Numbered from the stretch's first letter, positions 1 to 11,157 are shown. The stretch is DNA of 50,552 nucleotides from Staphylococcus cornubiensis (GCF_900183575.1 NZ_FXUZ01000014.1:1-50552), one strand, 5' to 3'. The notes: generated from the sequence alone by a model not told the origin. Translations and numbers: made by a program.

Positions 1-126
1 GGCTGATACCATTAGCCCAGCTTGCAGAGTTGGCTTACGCAAGATATTGAACCGCCGAGTACGGAACCGTACGCTCGGTGGTGTGAGAGGACGAATAGTC
101 AATTAATGACTATTCTCCTACTCGAT
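1..126 (+). mobile_element. Group II intron, 3' end (domains V and VI), partial
   Basis: This is the 3' terminus of a group II intron whose body lies outside the window. Positions 51-82 fold as domain V: ACCGCCGAG (51-59) pairs with CTCGGTGGT (74-82), TACG pairs with CGTA around a GAAC loop, and a CG bulge is kept. Positions 91-115 form domain VI, with GAATAGTC pairing GACTATTC, followed by TCCTACTCGAT. The likely branch A is 7 nt before the predicted 3' splice point at 126. Known biology: such introns are ribozymes that move with an encoded reverse transcriptase/maturase; no such gene is visible here because the upstream part is cut off. Intron class is not assigned. Confidence 0.85.
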
Positions 127-199
127 TTTTCGGGAGTCACGAAGGTCTTCAGAAATCATCCTCAATATTACGTATTGAAAATGACTCGTGTGCATGATG

Positions 200-301
200 T
201 TATTTATTTTTACGCTGACGGTCATTCATTTTTTGATTAATCAATTTTCCAATCACACGATAGATAATAAAACGAACTAGCATATTGACAATTCTTTTCA
301 T
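200..301 (-). CDS. Small basic, partly hydrophobic protein (33 aa)
   Basis: A 33-residue ORF starts with ATG at 301, preceded by a good ribosome binding site, AAAGGAG (309-315), 7 nt upstream. The peptide begins MKRIVNMLVRFIIYRVIGKL, a hydrophobic stretch with spaced basic residues (about residues 5-22), and ends in a very basic tail (NDRQRKNK). It could be a small membrane-associated protein. I do not recognise a family. It lies between the intron end and the next gene on the other strand, and it may be transcribed toward the intron. The start is supported by the RBS; function is unknown. Confidence 0.55.
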   Translation of the reverse strand: MKRIVNMLVRFIIYRVIGKLINQKMNDRQRKNK

Positions 302-714
302 CTGAATGCTCCTTTATATTTGTCGTAGTACATACATTCCTTTATTTTTACAAATTAAACTTAAGCCTCTAGACCTTTTGAATGAAACGTTTTCTTGAAT
401 CTATTTTAAAAAGATGGGTCTATGAATGATTTTAGAAATGATAAACGGGTAAAATAATGTGAAAGTGAGTGTGAAAAAAGCGCTATTCCAATTGAATTAC
501 GAAATGGCTATTTTTGAAGCGAATTTACAGAAAGAAATGTGTATCAATGTTACGATGAGATTATCGTGTAATTTACTTTAATTGTAATTACAGTATACTT
601 AAACATAAGTAATTTTATTATTTGCAATAAAATGTGTGCATTAAGTTGTGCATTTACAATGAAATATGGTTGAATAAAATATATTGTTATCAATTTATAA
701 AGAGAGGGAATGCA
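302..714. other. Intergenic region between two divergent small genes
   Basis: About 410 bases without a convincing gene. It must carry the promoter of the minus-strand 33-aa gene and of the plus-strand gene at 715. A candidate sigma-A promoter for the latter is TTTACT (572-577), 16 nt spacing, TATACT (594-599). The rest is A/T-rich without clear repeats. Confidence 0.4.
572..599 (+). promoter_or_regulatory. Candidate sigma-A promoter for the gene at 715
   Basis: TTTACT and TATACT are separated by 16 nt. This leaves a leader of about 110 nt before the ATG at 715. The match is moderate and rests on sequence alone. Confidence 0.35.
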
Positions 715-1410
715 ATGTCAGCACCAAAACGCAATGAGCAAGAGACCCACAATGTTGAATCTAATAAAGATAAGAAACGTTTATTAGGATGTTTAAGTAT
801 CATCGTCATTCTATTATTGCTCGGGGGCTTAGTCTTTGCGATTTTTTCATTTGTCGATCAATCACATAGAGGAAATGAACGTTTAAAAGAGAAGTCAATT
901 GAAGAACAAAAGGAAAAACGTGAAGCGGAGATAAAAAAAGAAAAAGAGAAAAAAGCTCGTGAGGAACGAGAAAAAGAACGAAGCATTGAAGAGGCTCAAG
1001 CTGAACAAGAGCGATCAATAGAAGCGGCACGTCAAGCGCAAATAGAAGCAGAACGTCAAGCACAACTCGAACAACAACGTCTACAAGAGCAACAACGTCA
1101 AAGAGAAAAAGCGGCTGAAGATCGAAAAGCAAAATCCAAATCAGAAGAACCAAAAACTGAAGAAGATGACGATAGTGATAAGAAAGCAACCGAAGAAGAG
1201 CCAGAAACGAAAGAAGAACGAACGACCGAAGAAGCACCTACAGCTGAACCGAAAACAACGCAACCTAAACCTTCAACTGAGCAAGGTTCATCTCAAGACG
1301 CGCAATCGAATCGCTCACAATCCGGTGAACGTGCAAGGTCTGAGAGAAACACTGCGCCACAACAAAACGTACAATCTTCTTCAAAACAAAGTGGTAATGA
1401 TGAGTCGTAA
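715..1410 (+). CDS. Single-pass membrane protein with long charged coiled-coil tail (231 aa)
   Basis: The start at ATG 715 is chosen because AGAGAGGG lies just upstream and the longer reading frame (from 634) adds an implausible N-terminus. Residues 1-22 are polar; about 24-45 form one strong transmembrane helix (LLGCLSIIVILLLLGGLVFA). From about residue 55 to 140 the protein is almost all E, K, R, Q and A, a long predicted coiled coil. The last 90 residues are low-complexity and rich in S, T, E, Q, P and N. There is no Sec signal cleavage motif or LPXTG. Topology is probably N-in with the tail outside, but this is inference. It ends at a terminator shared with the convergent gene. Family not recognised; the repetitive composition makes homology hard to judge. 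Confidence 0.7.
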   Translation: MSAPKRNEQETHNVESNKDKKRLLGCLSIIVILLLLGGLVFAIFSFVDQSHRGNERLKEKSIEEQKEKREAEIKKEKEKKAREEREKERSIEEAQAEQERSIEAARQAQIEAERQAQLEQQRLQEQQRQREKAAEDRKAKSKSEEPKTEEDDDSDKKATEEEPETKEERTTEEAPTAEPKTTQPKPSTEQGSSQDAQSNRSQSGERARSERNTAPQQNVQSSSKQSGNDES

Positions 1411-1443
1411 GAAGCAGTTTTAAAAACAGAATGAATAAGGGCA

Positions 1444-1490
1444 AAATAGGCTAATGAGACATATGTAAAATCTCATCAGCCTATTTTTTA
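1444..1490. terminator. Bidirectional intrinsic terminator
   Basis: AATAGGCTAATGAGA (1445-1459) pairs with TCTCATCAGCCTATT (1471-1485), with T-runs on the plus strand and A-rich sequence on the other side. It sits between two converging genes. Confidence 0.85.
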
Positions 1491-1509
1491 TTTGATGATT
1501 GGCTTTATG

Positions 1510-1740
1510 TTAGAAAATGAGGTTGAGCAGTAATGTTAACAGTATTGAAATAATAATAGAGAAAAGGCAGCCAGGTAAACATCCCACCGGCGTACATCCT
1601 ATTTGTCGCACGTATGTATGTTGGAATGGACCTGTATCGTTATGAAATGTGTCATCTTGGCGTCGATTGATATCATCAGGGTGTCGATAGCGCGGGTCAG
1701 ATGGGTCAATGACTTCAGGTTGCTCTGTTTGTTTAGACAT
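1510..1740 (-). CDS. Small protein with C-terminal transmembrane helix (76 aa)
   Basis: The start at ATG 1740 follows AGAGGTGA; a longer frame to 1788 lacks an RBS. The N-terminal two thirds are hydrophilic and rich in D, P, R, Q and H (for example SDPRYRHPDD). The C-terminus, after GCTPVGCLPGC with three cysteines, is one strong hydrophobic helix (FSIIISILLTLLLNLIF), suggesting a tail-anchored membrane protein. The three closely spaced Cys residues before the helix could be acylated or bind metal; this is speculation. Convergent with the coiled-coil protein gene and divergent from gapR. Family not recognised. Confidence 0.65.
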   Translation of the reverse strand: MSKQTEQPEVIDPSDPRYRHPDDINRRQDDTFHNDTGPFQHTYVRQIGCTPVGCLPGCLFSIIISILLTLLLNLIF

Positions 1741-1975
1741 AGTTTCACCTCTTTCTTTCAATGTAAAATATCTCAACGATGAATGCAATGGATTGGGTAA
1801 GGATGTTTAATTTAAGTGAAAAATGTGAATAATAATATGACAACAGTAATTAAGTTGTGCATCGATGGTCGTTATTTGTCCAGCGTTTATAAAAATCGGG
1901 ATGCTTTTTGACTTGCATTTGTTGTGCACAAATAGTATGATGAACTTGTAAACATGATAAGTTTTTATTGTATTT

Positions 1976-1990
1976 GGGACTAAAAATGTC
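1976..1990 (+). promoter_or_regulatory. GapR (CggR)-type operator half-site upstream of gapR
   Basis: GGGAC-N6-TGTC occurs at 1976-1990, about 50 nt before the gapR start. The Bacillus subtilis CggR operator is two direct copies of CGGGAC-N6-TGTC separated by 4 nt. Here one copy is nearly perfect and the second (CATGGC from 1995) is very weak. A possible promoter lies upstream: TTGACT (1908-1913) and TAGTAT (1933-1938) with a long 19-nt spacer. It fits autoregulation of gapR and the glycolytic operon; inferred by analogy with CggR. Confidence 0.5.
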
Positions 1991-2041
1991 ACGGCATGGC
2001 TTGAATATGGCCATCTTGTCACTATTAAGGAGGCCTTTATC

Positions 2042-3067
2042 ATGGAACGTATGATTCATGTTCAACAAAAAATTGTGCCTGACTTGATAGACAAAATGCA
2101 TCGACGTTTTTCTATTCTAACAACGATTCAAAAATATCAACCTGTTGGGCGGCGGACGTTAAGTGAGTTGCTCAACATTACTGAGCGCGTATTGCGTTCG
2201 GAAACTGATTTATTGAAACAACAAGATTTGATATCTGTTAAATCAACAGGTATGACATTAACTTCTCAAGGTTTAGATGTGGTCTCACAATTGAGCGAAT
2301 ACTTCAATCAATATACAGATTATCATCGCCTTGCACAATCGATTAAATCGGCATATCAATTGAATGAAGTTCATGTGATTCCTGGTGATAGTGATAAAGA
2401 TTCAAACGTTAAAGTAGAATTAGGTCGAATCGCTGGACAGCTTCTTGAAAAGCAATTGTATGACCGTGCTATTGTGTCACTCACAGGTGGCTCTACTATG
2501 GCATCGGTAAGTGACGCAATGTCTCATTTACCTTTCCATGTACTCTTTGTGCCGGCAAGAGGTGGTCTCGGTCAAAATGTCATCTTTCAAGCGAACACAA
2601 TTTGTTCTCGTATGGCTCAAAGAACAGGTGGCAGTTACACAACATTATATGTGCCTGAACAAGTGAGTGAATTGACCTATCAAAATTTAATGAAAGAACC
2701 TTCAGTGATTCAGACACTAGATAAAATACGTGAATCACAATTTACAATACATGGCATTGGTGATGCGCTGAAAATGGCGAAGAGAAGACAATCGCCACCA
2801 GAAGTCATAGAAAAACTTCAACATCATGCTGCTGTGGGTGAAGCGTTTGGTTATTATTTTGATCAACAAGGCCAAATTATTCACAGAGTAAAAACGATTG
2901 GTATTCAACTAGAAGAAGCGCAATCAAAAACGCACATTTTTGCTGTAGCTGGCGGAGAATCAAAAGGGCTTGCGATTAAAGCTTATCTTGAGATGGCGAC
3001 ACCTAATACGGTGTTAATCACAGATGAAGCTGCGGCGAAAGTGATCACAAGGGAAAAAGTTTGTTGA
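2042..3067 (+). CDS. gapR: Glycolytic operon repressor GapR (CggR family)
   Basis: SorC/CggR-family transcription regulator of 341 aa, the usual length. The N-terminal region (about residues 20-90) contains a winged-helix DNA-binding segment (GRRTLSELLNITERVLRSET). The remainder is the sugar-phosphate-binding domain, with glycine-rich segments such as LTGGSTMA and VPARGGLGQ and a C-terminal AVAGGESKG. CggR binds fructose-1,6-bisphosphate and releases DNA, inducing the lower glycolysis genes; that role is family knowledge. ATG 2042 follows AAGGAGG. It is the first gene of the gapR-gapA-pgk-tpiA-gpmI-eno cluster, 75 bp ahead of gapA, with an operator half-site upstream. Confidence 0.95.
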   Translation: MERMIHVQQKIVPDLIDKMHRRFSILTTIQKYQPVGRRTLSELLNITERVLRSETDLLKQQDLISVKSTGMTLTSQGLDVVSQLSEYFNQYTDYHRLAQSIKSAYQLNEVHVIPGDSDKDSNVKVELGRIAGQLLEKQLYDRAIVSLTGGSTMASVSDAMSHLPFHVLFVPARGGLGQNVIFQANTICSRMAQRTGGSYTTLYVPEQVSELTYQNLMKEPSVIQTLDKIRESQFTIHGIGDALKMAKRRQSPPEVIEKLQHHAAVGEAFGYYFDQQGQIIHRVKTIGIQLEEAQSKTHIFAVAGGESKGLAIKAYLEMATPNTVLITDEAAAKVITREKVC

Positions 3068-3142
3068 AAATAAAAAGTGAGTGAATTGTTTTATTATTGA
3101 ATTGATCCACTTTTTAAATATCATTTAAAGGAGGCCATTAAC

Positions 3143-4150
3143 ATGGCAGTAAAAGTAGCAATTAACGGATTTGGTAGAATTGGTCGTTTAGCATTTAGAA
3201 GAATTCAAGATGTGGAAAATATCGACGTTGTAGCAGTAAACGATTTAACAGACGACGATATGCTTGCACACTTATTAAAATATGACTCAACTCAAGGTCG
3301 TTTTACTGAAGAAGTAGAAGTAATTGACGGTGGTTTCCGTGTAAATGGTAAAGAAGTGAAATCATTCTCTGAACCAGAACCTAAAAACTTACCATGGGGC
3401 GACTTAGACATCGACGTTGTATTAGAATGTACTGGTTTCTTCACTGATAAAGAAAAAGCTGAAGCACACATCGAAGCAGGTGCTAAAAAAGTATTAATTT
3501 CTGCACCAGCTAAAGGTGACCTTAAAACAATCGTATACAACGTTAACCACGAAATTTTAGATGGTAGCGAAACAGTTGTATCTGGTGCTTCTTGTACAAC
3601 TAACTCTTTAGCACCTGTTGCAAAAACTTTACAAGACAACTTTGGTATCGTTGAAGGTTTAATGACAACAATTCACGCATACACTGGTGACCAAAACACA
3701 TTAGACGCACCTCACAGAAAAGGTGACAAACGTCGTGCGCGTGCAGCTGCTGAAAACATCATTCCTAACTCAACTGGTGCTGCTAAAGCAATCGGTTTAG
3801 TTATTCCTGAAATCGATGGTAAATTAGATGGTGGTGCACAACGTGTTCCTGTAGCAACTGGTTCATTAACTGAATTAACAGTTGTATTAGAAAAAGAAGT
3901 TTCAGTTGAAGAAGTTAACAGAGTGATGAAAGAAGCAACTAACGAATCATTCGGTTACATTGAAGACGAAATCGTTTCTTCTGATGTTATCGGTATGACT
4001 TTCGGTGCTTTATTCGACGCAACTCAAACACGTGTCATGACTGTTGGCGATCGTCAATTAGTTAAAGTTGCATCTTGGTACGACAATGAAATGTCATATA
4101 CTGCTCAATTAGTTCGTACTTTAGAATATTTAGCAAGCCAATCTAAATAA
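3143..4150 (+). CDS. gapA: Glyceraldehyde-3-phosphate dehydrogenase GapA (glycolytic, NAD)
   Basis: 335 aa, full length. It oxidises glyceraldehyde-3-phosphate to 1,3-bisphosphoglycerate with NAD+ in the cytoplasm. The Rossmann motif INGFGRIGR is at residues 7-15; the catalytic Cys is in SCTTNS near residue 151, and the C-terminal substrate-binding segment WYDNEMSY is present. RBS AAAGGAGG precedes ATG. Codon use is strongly biased to a few codons, as expected for one of the most abundant proteins. Being directly behind gapR, and resembling the glycolytic rather than gluconeogenic (GapB) form in context, it is called GapA. Confidence 0.98.
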   Translation: MAVKVAINGFGRIGRLAFRRIQDVENIDVVAVNDLTDDDMLAHLLKYDSTQGRFTEEVEVIDGGFRVNGKEVKSFSEPEPKNLPWGDLDIDVVLECTGFFTDKEKAEAHIEAGAKKVLISAPAKGDLKTIVYNVNHEILDGSETVVSGASCTTNSLAPVAKTLQDNFGIVEGLMTTIHAYTGDQNTLDAPHRKGDKRRARAAAENIIPNSTGAAKAIGLVIPEIDGKLDGGAQRVPVATGSLTELTVVLEKEVSVEEVNRVMKEATNESFGYIEDEIVSSDVIGMTFGALFDATQTRVMTVGDRQLVKVASWYDNEMSYTAQLVRTLEYLASQSK

Positions 4151-4214
4151 AATAGATTAAAATAGCTTTGTAAGTACTTTAATATGTGCTTCTAACTATT
4201 TTGTAGCTGATAGT

Positions 4215-4250
4215 AGGCGGGGGAGCACAAACGCTTCTCCGCTTATTTTA
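4215..4250 (+). terminator. Stem-loop in the gapA-pgk gap (attenuator or processing site)
   Basis: AGGCGGGGGAGC (4215-4226) pairs, with several G-U pairs, with GCTTCTCCGCTT (4233-4244). A weak T-tract (ATTTTA) follows. It could partly terminate transcription or protect the abundant gapR-gapA mRNA end, so that gapA and the distal genes are made in different amounts. The function is inferred. Confidence 0.5.
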
Positions 4251-4281
4251 AAATTGACAACGATTATGAGGAGGATTCTCT

Positions 4282-5472
4282 ATGGCAAAAAAGGATGTCA
4301 CAAATGTTGAATTAAAAGATAAGGTTGTTTTAGTACGTGCGGATTTCAATGTTCCTATGAAAGACGGAGAGATCACGAATGACAACCGTATCGTTCAAGC
4401 GTTGCCTACTTTAAAGTATATCATTGAGCAAGGTGGGAAAGTCGTTGTATTCTCACATTTAGGTAAAGTCAAAGAAGAAAGTGATAAAGAGAAACTCTCA
4501 TTGGCACCTGTTGCAAAACGTTTATCAGAAAAATTAGGTCAAGATGTACAATTTATTCCTGAAACACGTGGTGAGAAGTTAGAATCTGCTATCAAGTCAT
4601 TAAATTCAGGCGAAGTGCTCATGTTCGAAAACACGCGTTTTGAAGATGTAGATGGTAAGAAAGAATCTAAAAACGACAGTGAATTAGGTCGTTACTGGGC
4701 ATCACTTGGTGACATTTTCGTTAATGATGCATTTGGTACAGCTCACCGTGAGCATGCATCAAACGTTGGTATTTCAACACATTTAGAAACAGTTGCTGGA
4801 TTTTTAATGGAAAAAGAAATTAAATTTATCGGCGGTGTTGTTGAAAATCCTAACAAGCCTGTTGTTGCGATTCTTGGTGGCGCGAAAGTTTCTGATAAAA
4901 TCGGTGTCATCGAAAACCTATTAAACATTGCAGATAAAGTGCTTATCGGTGGCGGTATGGCGTACACGTTCTTAAAAGCACAAGGCAAAGAGATTGGACT
5001 TTCATTACTTGAAGCAGATAAAATTGACTTTGCGAAAGACTTATTAGAACGTGCAAGCGACCAAATCGTTTTACCAGTTGATGCGAAAGTGGCGAAAGAA
5101 TTCTCAAACGATGCGCAAATTACAACAGTATCTATCGATGACATTCCTGAAGATCAAGAAGCGATGGATATTGGCCCAGATACCGTTGCACTTTTCAAAG
5201 AGCAATTAAAAGGTGCGCACACAGTGGTATGGAACGGACCAATGGGTGTATTTGAATTTAGTAATTTTGCACAAGGTACGATTGGTGTTTGTGAGGCGAT
5301 TGCTGAACTACAAGATGCGACAACAATTATCGGTGGTGGCGATTCGGCGGCAGCGGCAATGCAACTTGGCTTTGAAGAAGACTTCACACACATTTCTACA
5401 GGTGGCGGTGCGTCATTAGAATACTTAGAAGGTAAAGAATTACCAGGCATTAAAGCAATTGCAAATCAATAA
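4282..5472 (+). CDS. pgk: Phosphoglycerate kinase
   Basis: 396 aa, the family length. It transfers phosphate from 1,3-bisphosphoglycerate to ADP. N-terminal substrate-binding residues are in [10 protein letters not shown] (about residues 16-25) and HREHASNVG; the C-terminal nucleotide-binding motif GGGDSAAA is at about residues 351-358. RBS GAGGAGG lies just before ATG 4282. It follows gapA after a 131-bp gap carrying a stem-loop and precedes tpiA by about 45 bp, in the same operon. Confidence 0.98.
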   Translation: MAKKDVTNVELKDKVVLVRADFNVPMKDGEITNDNRIVQALPTLKYIIEQGGKVVVFSHLGKVKEESDKEKLSLAPVAKRLSEKLGQDVQFIPETRGEKLESAIKSLNSGEVLMFENTRFEDVDGKKESKNDSELGRYWASLGDIFVNDAFGTAHREHASNVGISTHLETVAGFLMEKEIKFIGGVVENPNKPVVAILGGAKVSDKIGVIENLLNIADKVLIGGGMAYTFLKAQGKEIGLSLLEADKIDFAKDLLERASDQIVLPVDAKVAKEFSNDAQITTVSIDDIPEDQEAMDIGPDTVALFKEQLKGAHTVVWNGPMGVFEFSNFAQGTIGVCEAIAELQDATTIIGGGDSAAAAMQLGFEEDFTHISTGGGASLEYLEGKELPGIKAIANQ

Positions 5473-5502
5473 GTCTTTAAATAAGATATGTTTGAAGAAT
5501 AG

Positions 5503-6279
<777 letters not shown>

Positions 6280-6281
6280 TT

Positions 6282-7799
6282 ATGGCTAAAAAACCTACAG
6301 CGCTTATCATTCTTGATGGTTTTGCGAATCGCGAAGAAGTACACGGGAATGCTGTAAAACAAGCGCATAAACCAAACTTTGATCGCTACTATGAGAAGTA
6401 TCCTACGACTCAAATTGAAGCAAGTGGTTTAGATGTGGGACTTCCAGAAGGCCAAATGGGTAACTCGGAAGTAGGCCATATGAACATTGGTGCTGGACGT
6501 ATCGTATATCAAAGCTTAACACGTATCAATAAGTCTATTGAAGATGGTGACTTTTACGAAAATGACGTCTTAAACAAAGCAATGGACCATGCATTAAACA
6601 ACAATAGTGCATTACACATCTTTGGTTTACTTTCTGATGGTGGCGTACACAGTCATTACAAACATTTATTTGCGTTATTAGAATTAGCGAAACGTAAAAA
6701 CTTAACAAAAGTTTATGTTCATGCATTTTTAGATGGCCGTGACGTTGATCAAAAATCAGCTTTAAAATATATCGACGAAACAGAAGATCAATTTAAAGCA
6801 TACGGTGTGGGTCAATTTGCATCTGTATCAGGTCGTTACTATGCGATGGACCGTGATAAACGTTGGGAACGTGAGCAAAAAGCTTACGATGCGATTCGCG
6901 GTTTTAGCGATGTGACATACGCATCAGCGCATGAAGGTGTTCAAGCAAATTACGACAACAATTTGACAGATGAATTTGTTGAACCATTTGTAGTTGAAAA
7001 CCAAAACAATGGCGTAAATGACGGTGACGCAGTGATTTTCTACAATTTCAGACCTGACCGTGCAGGCCAAATGTCTGAAATCTTCACAAGTAAAGCTTTT
7101 GATGGTTTTGAAGTTGAACGCGTGAATGACTTATTCTATGCGACATTCACAAAATACAATGATCAAGTGGACGCAGCAGTTGTATTTGAAAAAGTAGACT
7201 TAAAAAATACAATTGGTGAAGTGGCACAAGACAACGGTTTAGTTCAATTACGTATTGCTGAAACTGAAAAATATCCACACGTGACATATTTCATGAACGG
7301 TGGACAAAATGAAGAGTTCGAAGGTGAACGTCGTATTTTGATTAATTCACCAAAAGTAGCAACGTATGACTTAAAACCTGAAATGAGTGCTTACGAAGTC
7401 CGTGATGCATTACTTGAAGAGTTGGATAAAGGCGAGTTAGACTTGATTATCCTTAACTTTGCCAACCCTGACATGGTAGGACACAGTGGGATGTTAGAGC
7501 CAACAATCAAAGCGATTGAGGCAGTAGATGCATGTTTAGGTGACGTCGTTGATAAAATTTTAGACATGGACGGATACGCGATTATTACAGCGGACCATGG
7601 TAACTCAGATGAAGTATTAACAGATGACGATCAACCGATGACAACACATACAACAAACCCAGTGCCTGTCATTGTAACAAAAGAAGGTATCACATTACGT
7701 GAAACGGGTCGTCTTGGCGACTTAGCACCGACATTGCTTGATTTATTAAACATTAAGCAACCTGAAGATATGACAGGTGAATCATTAATTCAGCATTAA
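6282..7799 (+). CDS. gpmI: 2,3-bisphosphoglycerate-independent phosphoglycerate mutase
   Basis: 505 aa, typical of the Mn-dependent, cofactor-independent mutase of the alkaline phosphatase superfamily. It converts 3-phosphoglycerate to 2-phosphoglycerate. The catalytic Ser lies in [15 protein letters not shown] (about residues 58-72), metal ligands in ILDGF at the N-terminus and [10 protein letters not shown] (about residues 435-445), and the sugar-phosphate site in DGGVHSH. Start ATG 6282 is 2 bp after the tpiA stop. A 128-bp gap separates it from eno. Confidence 0.97.
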   Translation: MAKKPTALIILDGFANREEVHGNAVKQAHKPNFDRYYEKYPTTQIEASGLDVGLPEGQMGNSEVGHMNIGAGRIVYQSLTRINKSIEDGDFYENDVLNKAMDHALNNNSALHIFGLLSDGGVHSHYKHLFALLELAKRKNLTKVYVHAFLDGRDVDQKSALKYIDETEDQFKAYGVGQFASVSGRYYAMDRDKRWEREQKAYDAIRGFSDVTYASAHEGVQANYDNNLTDEFVEPFVVENQNNGVNDGDAVIFYNFRPDRAGQMSEIFTSKAFDGFEVERVNDLFYATFTKYNDQVDAAVVFEKVDLKNTIGEVAQDNGLVQLRIAETEKYPHVTYFMNGGQNEEFEGERRILINSPKVATYDLKPEMSAYEVRDALLEELDKGELDLIILNFANPDMVGHSGMLEPTIKAIEAVDACLGDVVDKILDMDGYAIITADHGNSDEVLTDDDQPMTTHTTNPVPVIVTKEGITLRETGRLGDLAPTLLDLLNIKQPEDMTGESLIQH

Positions 7800-7909
7800 A
7801 TCATTTGAGAAACACAGATGAATCGCTATAATTAATATTAAGTAGTCAAATATTAAGTGGAATAAAGTATGTTCAAACCATATTGAATATATATTTATAA
7901 ATTGATTGA

Positions 7910-9232
<1,323 letters not shown>

Positions 9233-9250
9233 GTAGATGAAATCATAATG

Positions 9251-9284
9251 AGAGGTTAGGACATCATGTTCTAACCTCTTTTTT
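9251..9284 (+). terminator. Terminator of the glycolytic operon
   Basis: AGAGGTTAG (9251-9259) pairs with CTAACCTCT (9271-9279), followed by a T6 tract. Confidence 0.9.
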
Positions 9285-9465
9285 AATTGTTTAGCATTTA
9301 CTTTCCTGAATTTTCAGTATATAAATAAAATAGATATTTCAAAATTTAGCATAGCAATAGAACCTATGATGAAACATAAAATAAACAAGGGTGATTTATT
9401 ATGCCGAATTTATATCGTTAAAACGGAATATAAATTAAATGTAGAATATTTGTGAGGTTACTATT

Positions 9466-9561
9466 ATGATTTCAATGCAAATATTAAACAATCAATTTAA
9501 ATGTTTCAGCACGTTAAAGGAGAGGTTGGAATGGCAACTTTGGATAAGTCATCAAAAGTGA
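9466..9561 (+). CDS. Possible 31-aa peptide overlapping the next gene start
   Basis: ATG 9466 follows GAGG with usable spacing; the peptide is 31 residues with one Cys (NNQFKCFSTLKE) and two Trp near the end. Its last 31 nt overlap the start of the membrane protein gene at 9531 in another frame. A second tiny ORF, MPNLYR, lies at 9401-9421 behind AAGGGTGA. Either could be a leader peptide coupling translation to the downstream gene, or chance. No family recognised. Confidence 0.25.
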   Translation: MISMQILNNQFKCFSTLKERLEWQLWISHQK

Positions 9562-10241
9562 TAACACTATTATTGTTATTTTCATTTGTTTTTTGGATTT
9601 TAATGACGTTAGTGATACAAGGATGGGTAATACCACCTCCTAAAAATAACTTATCTACTTATGAAGCTTTAGAATATTATAGACAAATAAAAGGGTATTT
9701 TGGCTCGGATCATGTATCAAAAGGCATCATATACATAGTCGGTTTATTAATCCCATTAAATGTATTTTTTAAATTGAAAAATGACAATAATAATATTGGT
9801 AATACTGTAGCTCTGCTATTTGGGGTGATTTACTTTTTTGTGAACGGTGTATCATTAATCATTCAAGGTATCACTGCTGAATTTGCAATCCATCTAATAG
9901 ACAAAGAAAACGTTTTAGGAAGCCATGCGTTTGCTGTTAATATATTTAACTGGGTTTTACATTATGGTGGTATTTCCTTTAGTACATACATCGTTGTTAA
10001 TATATGTTTAACAATATGGGTGATGATTATTGGAAAATTAGTTCAATCTAAATCAAGTGTATTTTCTTTGTTTTACAATATCATAAAATATGTTTTACCA
10101 TTGTTCGTTCTGATTTCAATAGTTATGAGTATTATGCAATTAGAGAGTGTCAGTATGGTGTTTTCAATGATAGACTTAATCGCACTACTCTGGATTTTTA
10201 TGATTACTTTTAAGAGGGATTTTGTGGTGCATGTCGAATAA
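9531..10241 (+). CDS. Unknown polytopic membrane protein (236 aa)
   Basis: ATG 9531 is chosen because AAAGGAGAGG lies immediately upstream; the longer frame starting at 9501 lacks an RBS. About six hydrophobic segments can be seen: VITLLLLFSFVFWILMTLVI near the N-terminus, IIYIVGLLIPLNVFF, TVALLFGVIYFFVNGVSLI, ISFSTYIVVNICLTIWVMII, YVLPLFVLISIVMSI and MIDLIALLWIFMITF. There are no catalytic motifs that I can see. It lies alone between the glycolytic terminator and another small membrane protein, on the same strand. It resembles hypothetical membrane proteins common in staphylococci; function unknown. Confidence 0.7.
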   Translation: MATLDKSSKVITLLLLFSFVFWILMTLVIQGWVIPPPKNNLSTYEALEYYRQIKGYFGSDHVSKGIIYIVGLLIPLNVFFKLKNDNNNIGNTVALLFGVIYFFVNGVSLIIQGITAEFAIHLIDKENVLGSHAFAVNIFNWVLHYGGISFSTYIVVNICLTIWVMIIGKLVQSKSSVFSLFYNIIKYVLPLFVLISIVMSIMQLESVSMVFSMIDLIALLWIFMITFKRDFVVHVE

Positions 10242-10358
10242 GCACTGGCTTTGTAGCTAATACGTTTTATACCTATAAGGAAACCCATTCATCATTGATT
10301 TTCTTTCATCGTTTTAAACTGTTATAATAGTCTTAAATGATGAAGAAGGAGCAAAGCA

Positions 10359-10826
10359 ATGCCACAATTACAAGACACGGAGTTACGTGCCCAACATACA
10401 GGAAAATTAATTGCCTATCTGTCGTTTCTATTCGCTGTTTGTTTAGTGATCCATCAAGTCGTGATCGTGGATGGTCAAGTGGTAACATACATGCTTGAAC
10501 ATTCGGGAAATAAAGCGACTGAAAATAGTATTAATGCCATCAACAACAGTCTACGCTACATCGGTATTCTATACATACTTGCGAATGCAGCGGGCGTCGT
10601 GGCGTTAAAAAATCAACACCCGTATTTATGGTGGTTTATGTTAGCAGTATTCGTTTCGCAAATTTTCAACGCGTTACTGAACCCACCCGTCCTTTACTCA
10701 GCGATATTTCATGTGAAAGGGTTTTTCGGATTAATTCCATATGCAGTTGTCATTATCGGATCACTCATTCTCGCAGTGATGATGATTACAGTCAGTGTCA
10801 AGCGTAAGTCCACGTTTAATCGATAA
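10359..10826 (+). CDS. Unknown four-helix membrane protein (155 aa)
   Basis: Starts at ATG 10359 behind GAAGGAG. Four hydrophobic segments are visible: LIAYLSFLFAVCLVIHQVVIV, YIGILYILANAAGVVAL, WWFMLAVFVSQIFNALL and LIPYAVVIIGSLILAVMMIT, with a short basic C-terminus (VKRKSTFNR). No known motif is present. It lies 67 bp ahead of secG on the same strand, so it may share transcription with it, though a promoter could fit in the gap. The family is not recognised. Confidence 0.75.
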   Translation: MPQLQDTELRAQHTGKLIAYLSFLFAVCLVIHQVVIVDGQVVTYMLEHSGNKATENSINAINNSLRYIGILYILANAAGVVALKNQHPYLWWFMLAVFVSQIFNALLNPPVLYSAIFHVKGFFGLIPYAVVIIGSLILAVMMITVSVKRKSTFNR

Positions 10827-10893
10827 GCCTGTTGTGAATCGATTAAATATATGATAAAATAGCTTTCGTATATGATGAATGGAGGACAGTCTG

Positions 10894-11127
10894 ATGCATA
10901 GTTTCTTTGTAGTATTACTCATTATTGACTGTATCGCGCTCATCACAGTTGTTTTATTGCAAGAAGGTAAAAGTAATGGATTATCAGGTGCCATCAGTGG
11001 TGGTGCTGAACAATTATTTGGCAAACAAAAACAACGTGGTGTAGATTTATTTTTGCATAGATTGACAATTGTACTTTCGATTATTTTCTTTGTATTAATG
11101 TTAGGTATCAGTTACTTCAATATGTAG
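10894..11127 (+). CDS. secG: Preprotein translocase subunit SecG
   Basis: 77 aa, the usual SecG size. Two membrane helices ([20 protein letters not shown] and [19 protein letters not shown]) flank a cytoplasmic loop with the conserved [20 protein letters not shown] segment. SecG binds SecYE and aids protein export. The start at ATG 10894 follows GGAGGAC; the upstream in-frame ATG at 10879 has no RBS. It is followed directly by a terminator and then est, rnr and smpB, the order found throughout staphylococci. Confidence 0.95.
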   Translation: MHSFFVVLLIIDCIALITVVLLQEGKSNGLSGAISGGAEQLFGKQKQRGVDLFLHRLTIVLSIIFFVLMLGISYFNM

Positions 11128-11157
11128 AGTCCGGCCGTTGAAAAGTCGGACTTTTTT
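11128..11157 (+). terminator. Intrinsic terminator after secG
   Basis: AGTCCG (11128-11133) pairs with CGGACT (11147-11152), followed by T6. Confidence 0.8.

Noticed and set aside
22..240. 72-codon ORF on the plus strand
   Set aside because: Its first half lies within intron domains V and VI, it has no RBS, and its second half runs against the 33-aa gene on the other strand.
806..1237. 143-codon ORF antisense to the coiled-coil protein
   Set aside because: It is the mirror of an E/K/Q-rich gene, which gives open, Leu/Phe-rich antisense frames; it has no RBS.
3292..3639. ORFs antisense to gapA and other glycolytic genes
   Set aside because: They arise from strong codon bias of highly expressed genes and have no start signals.
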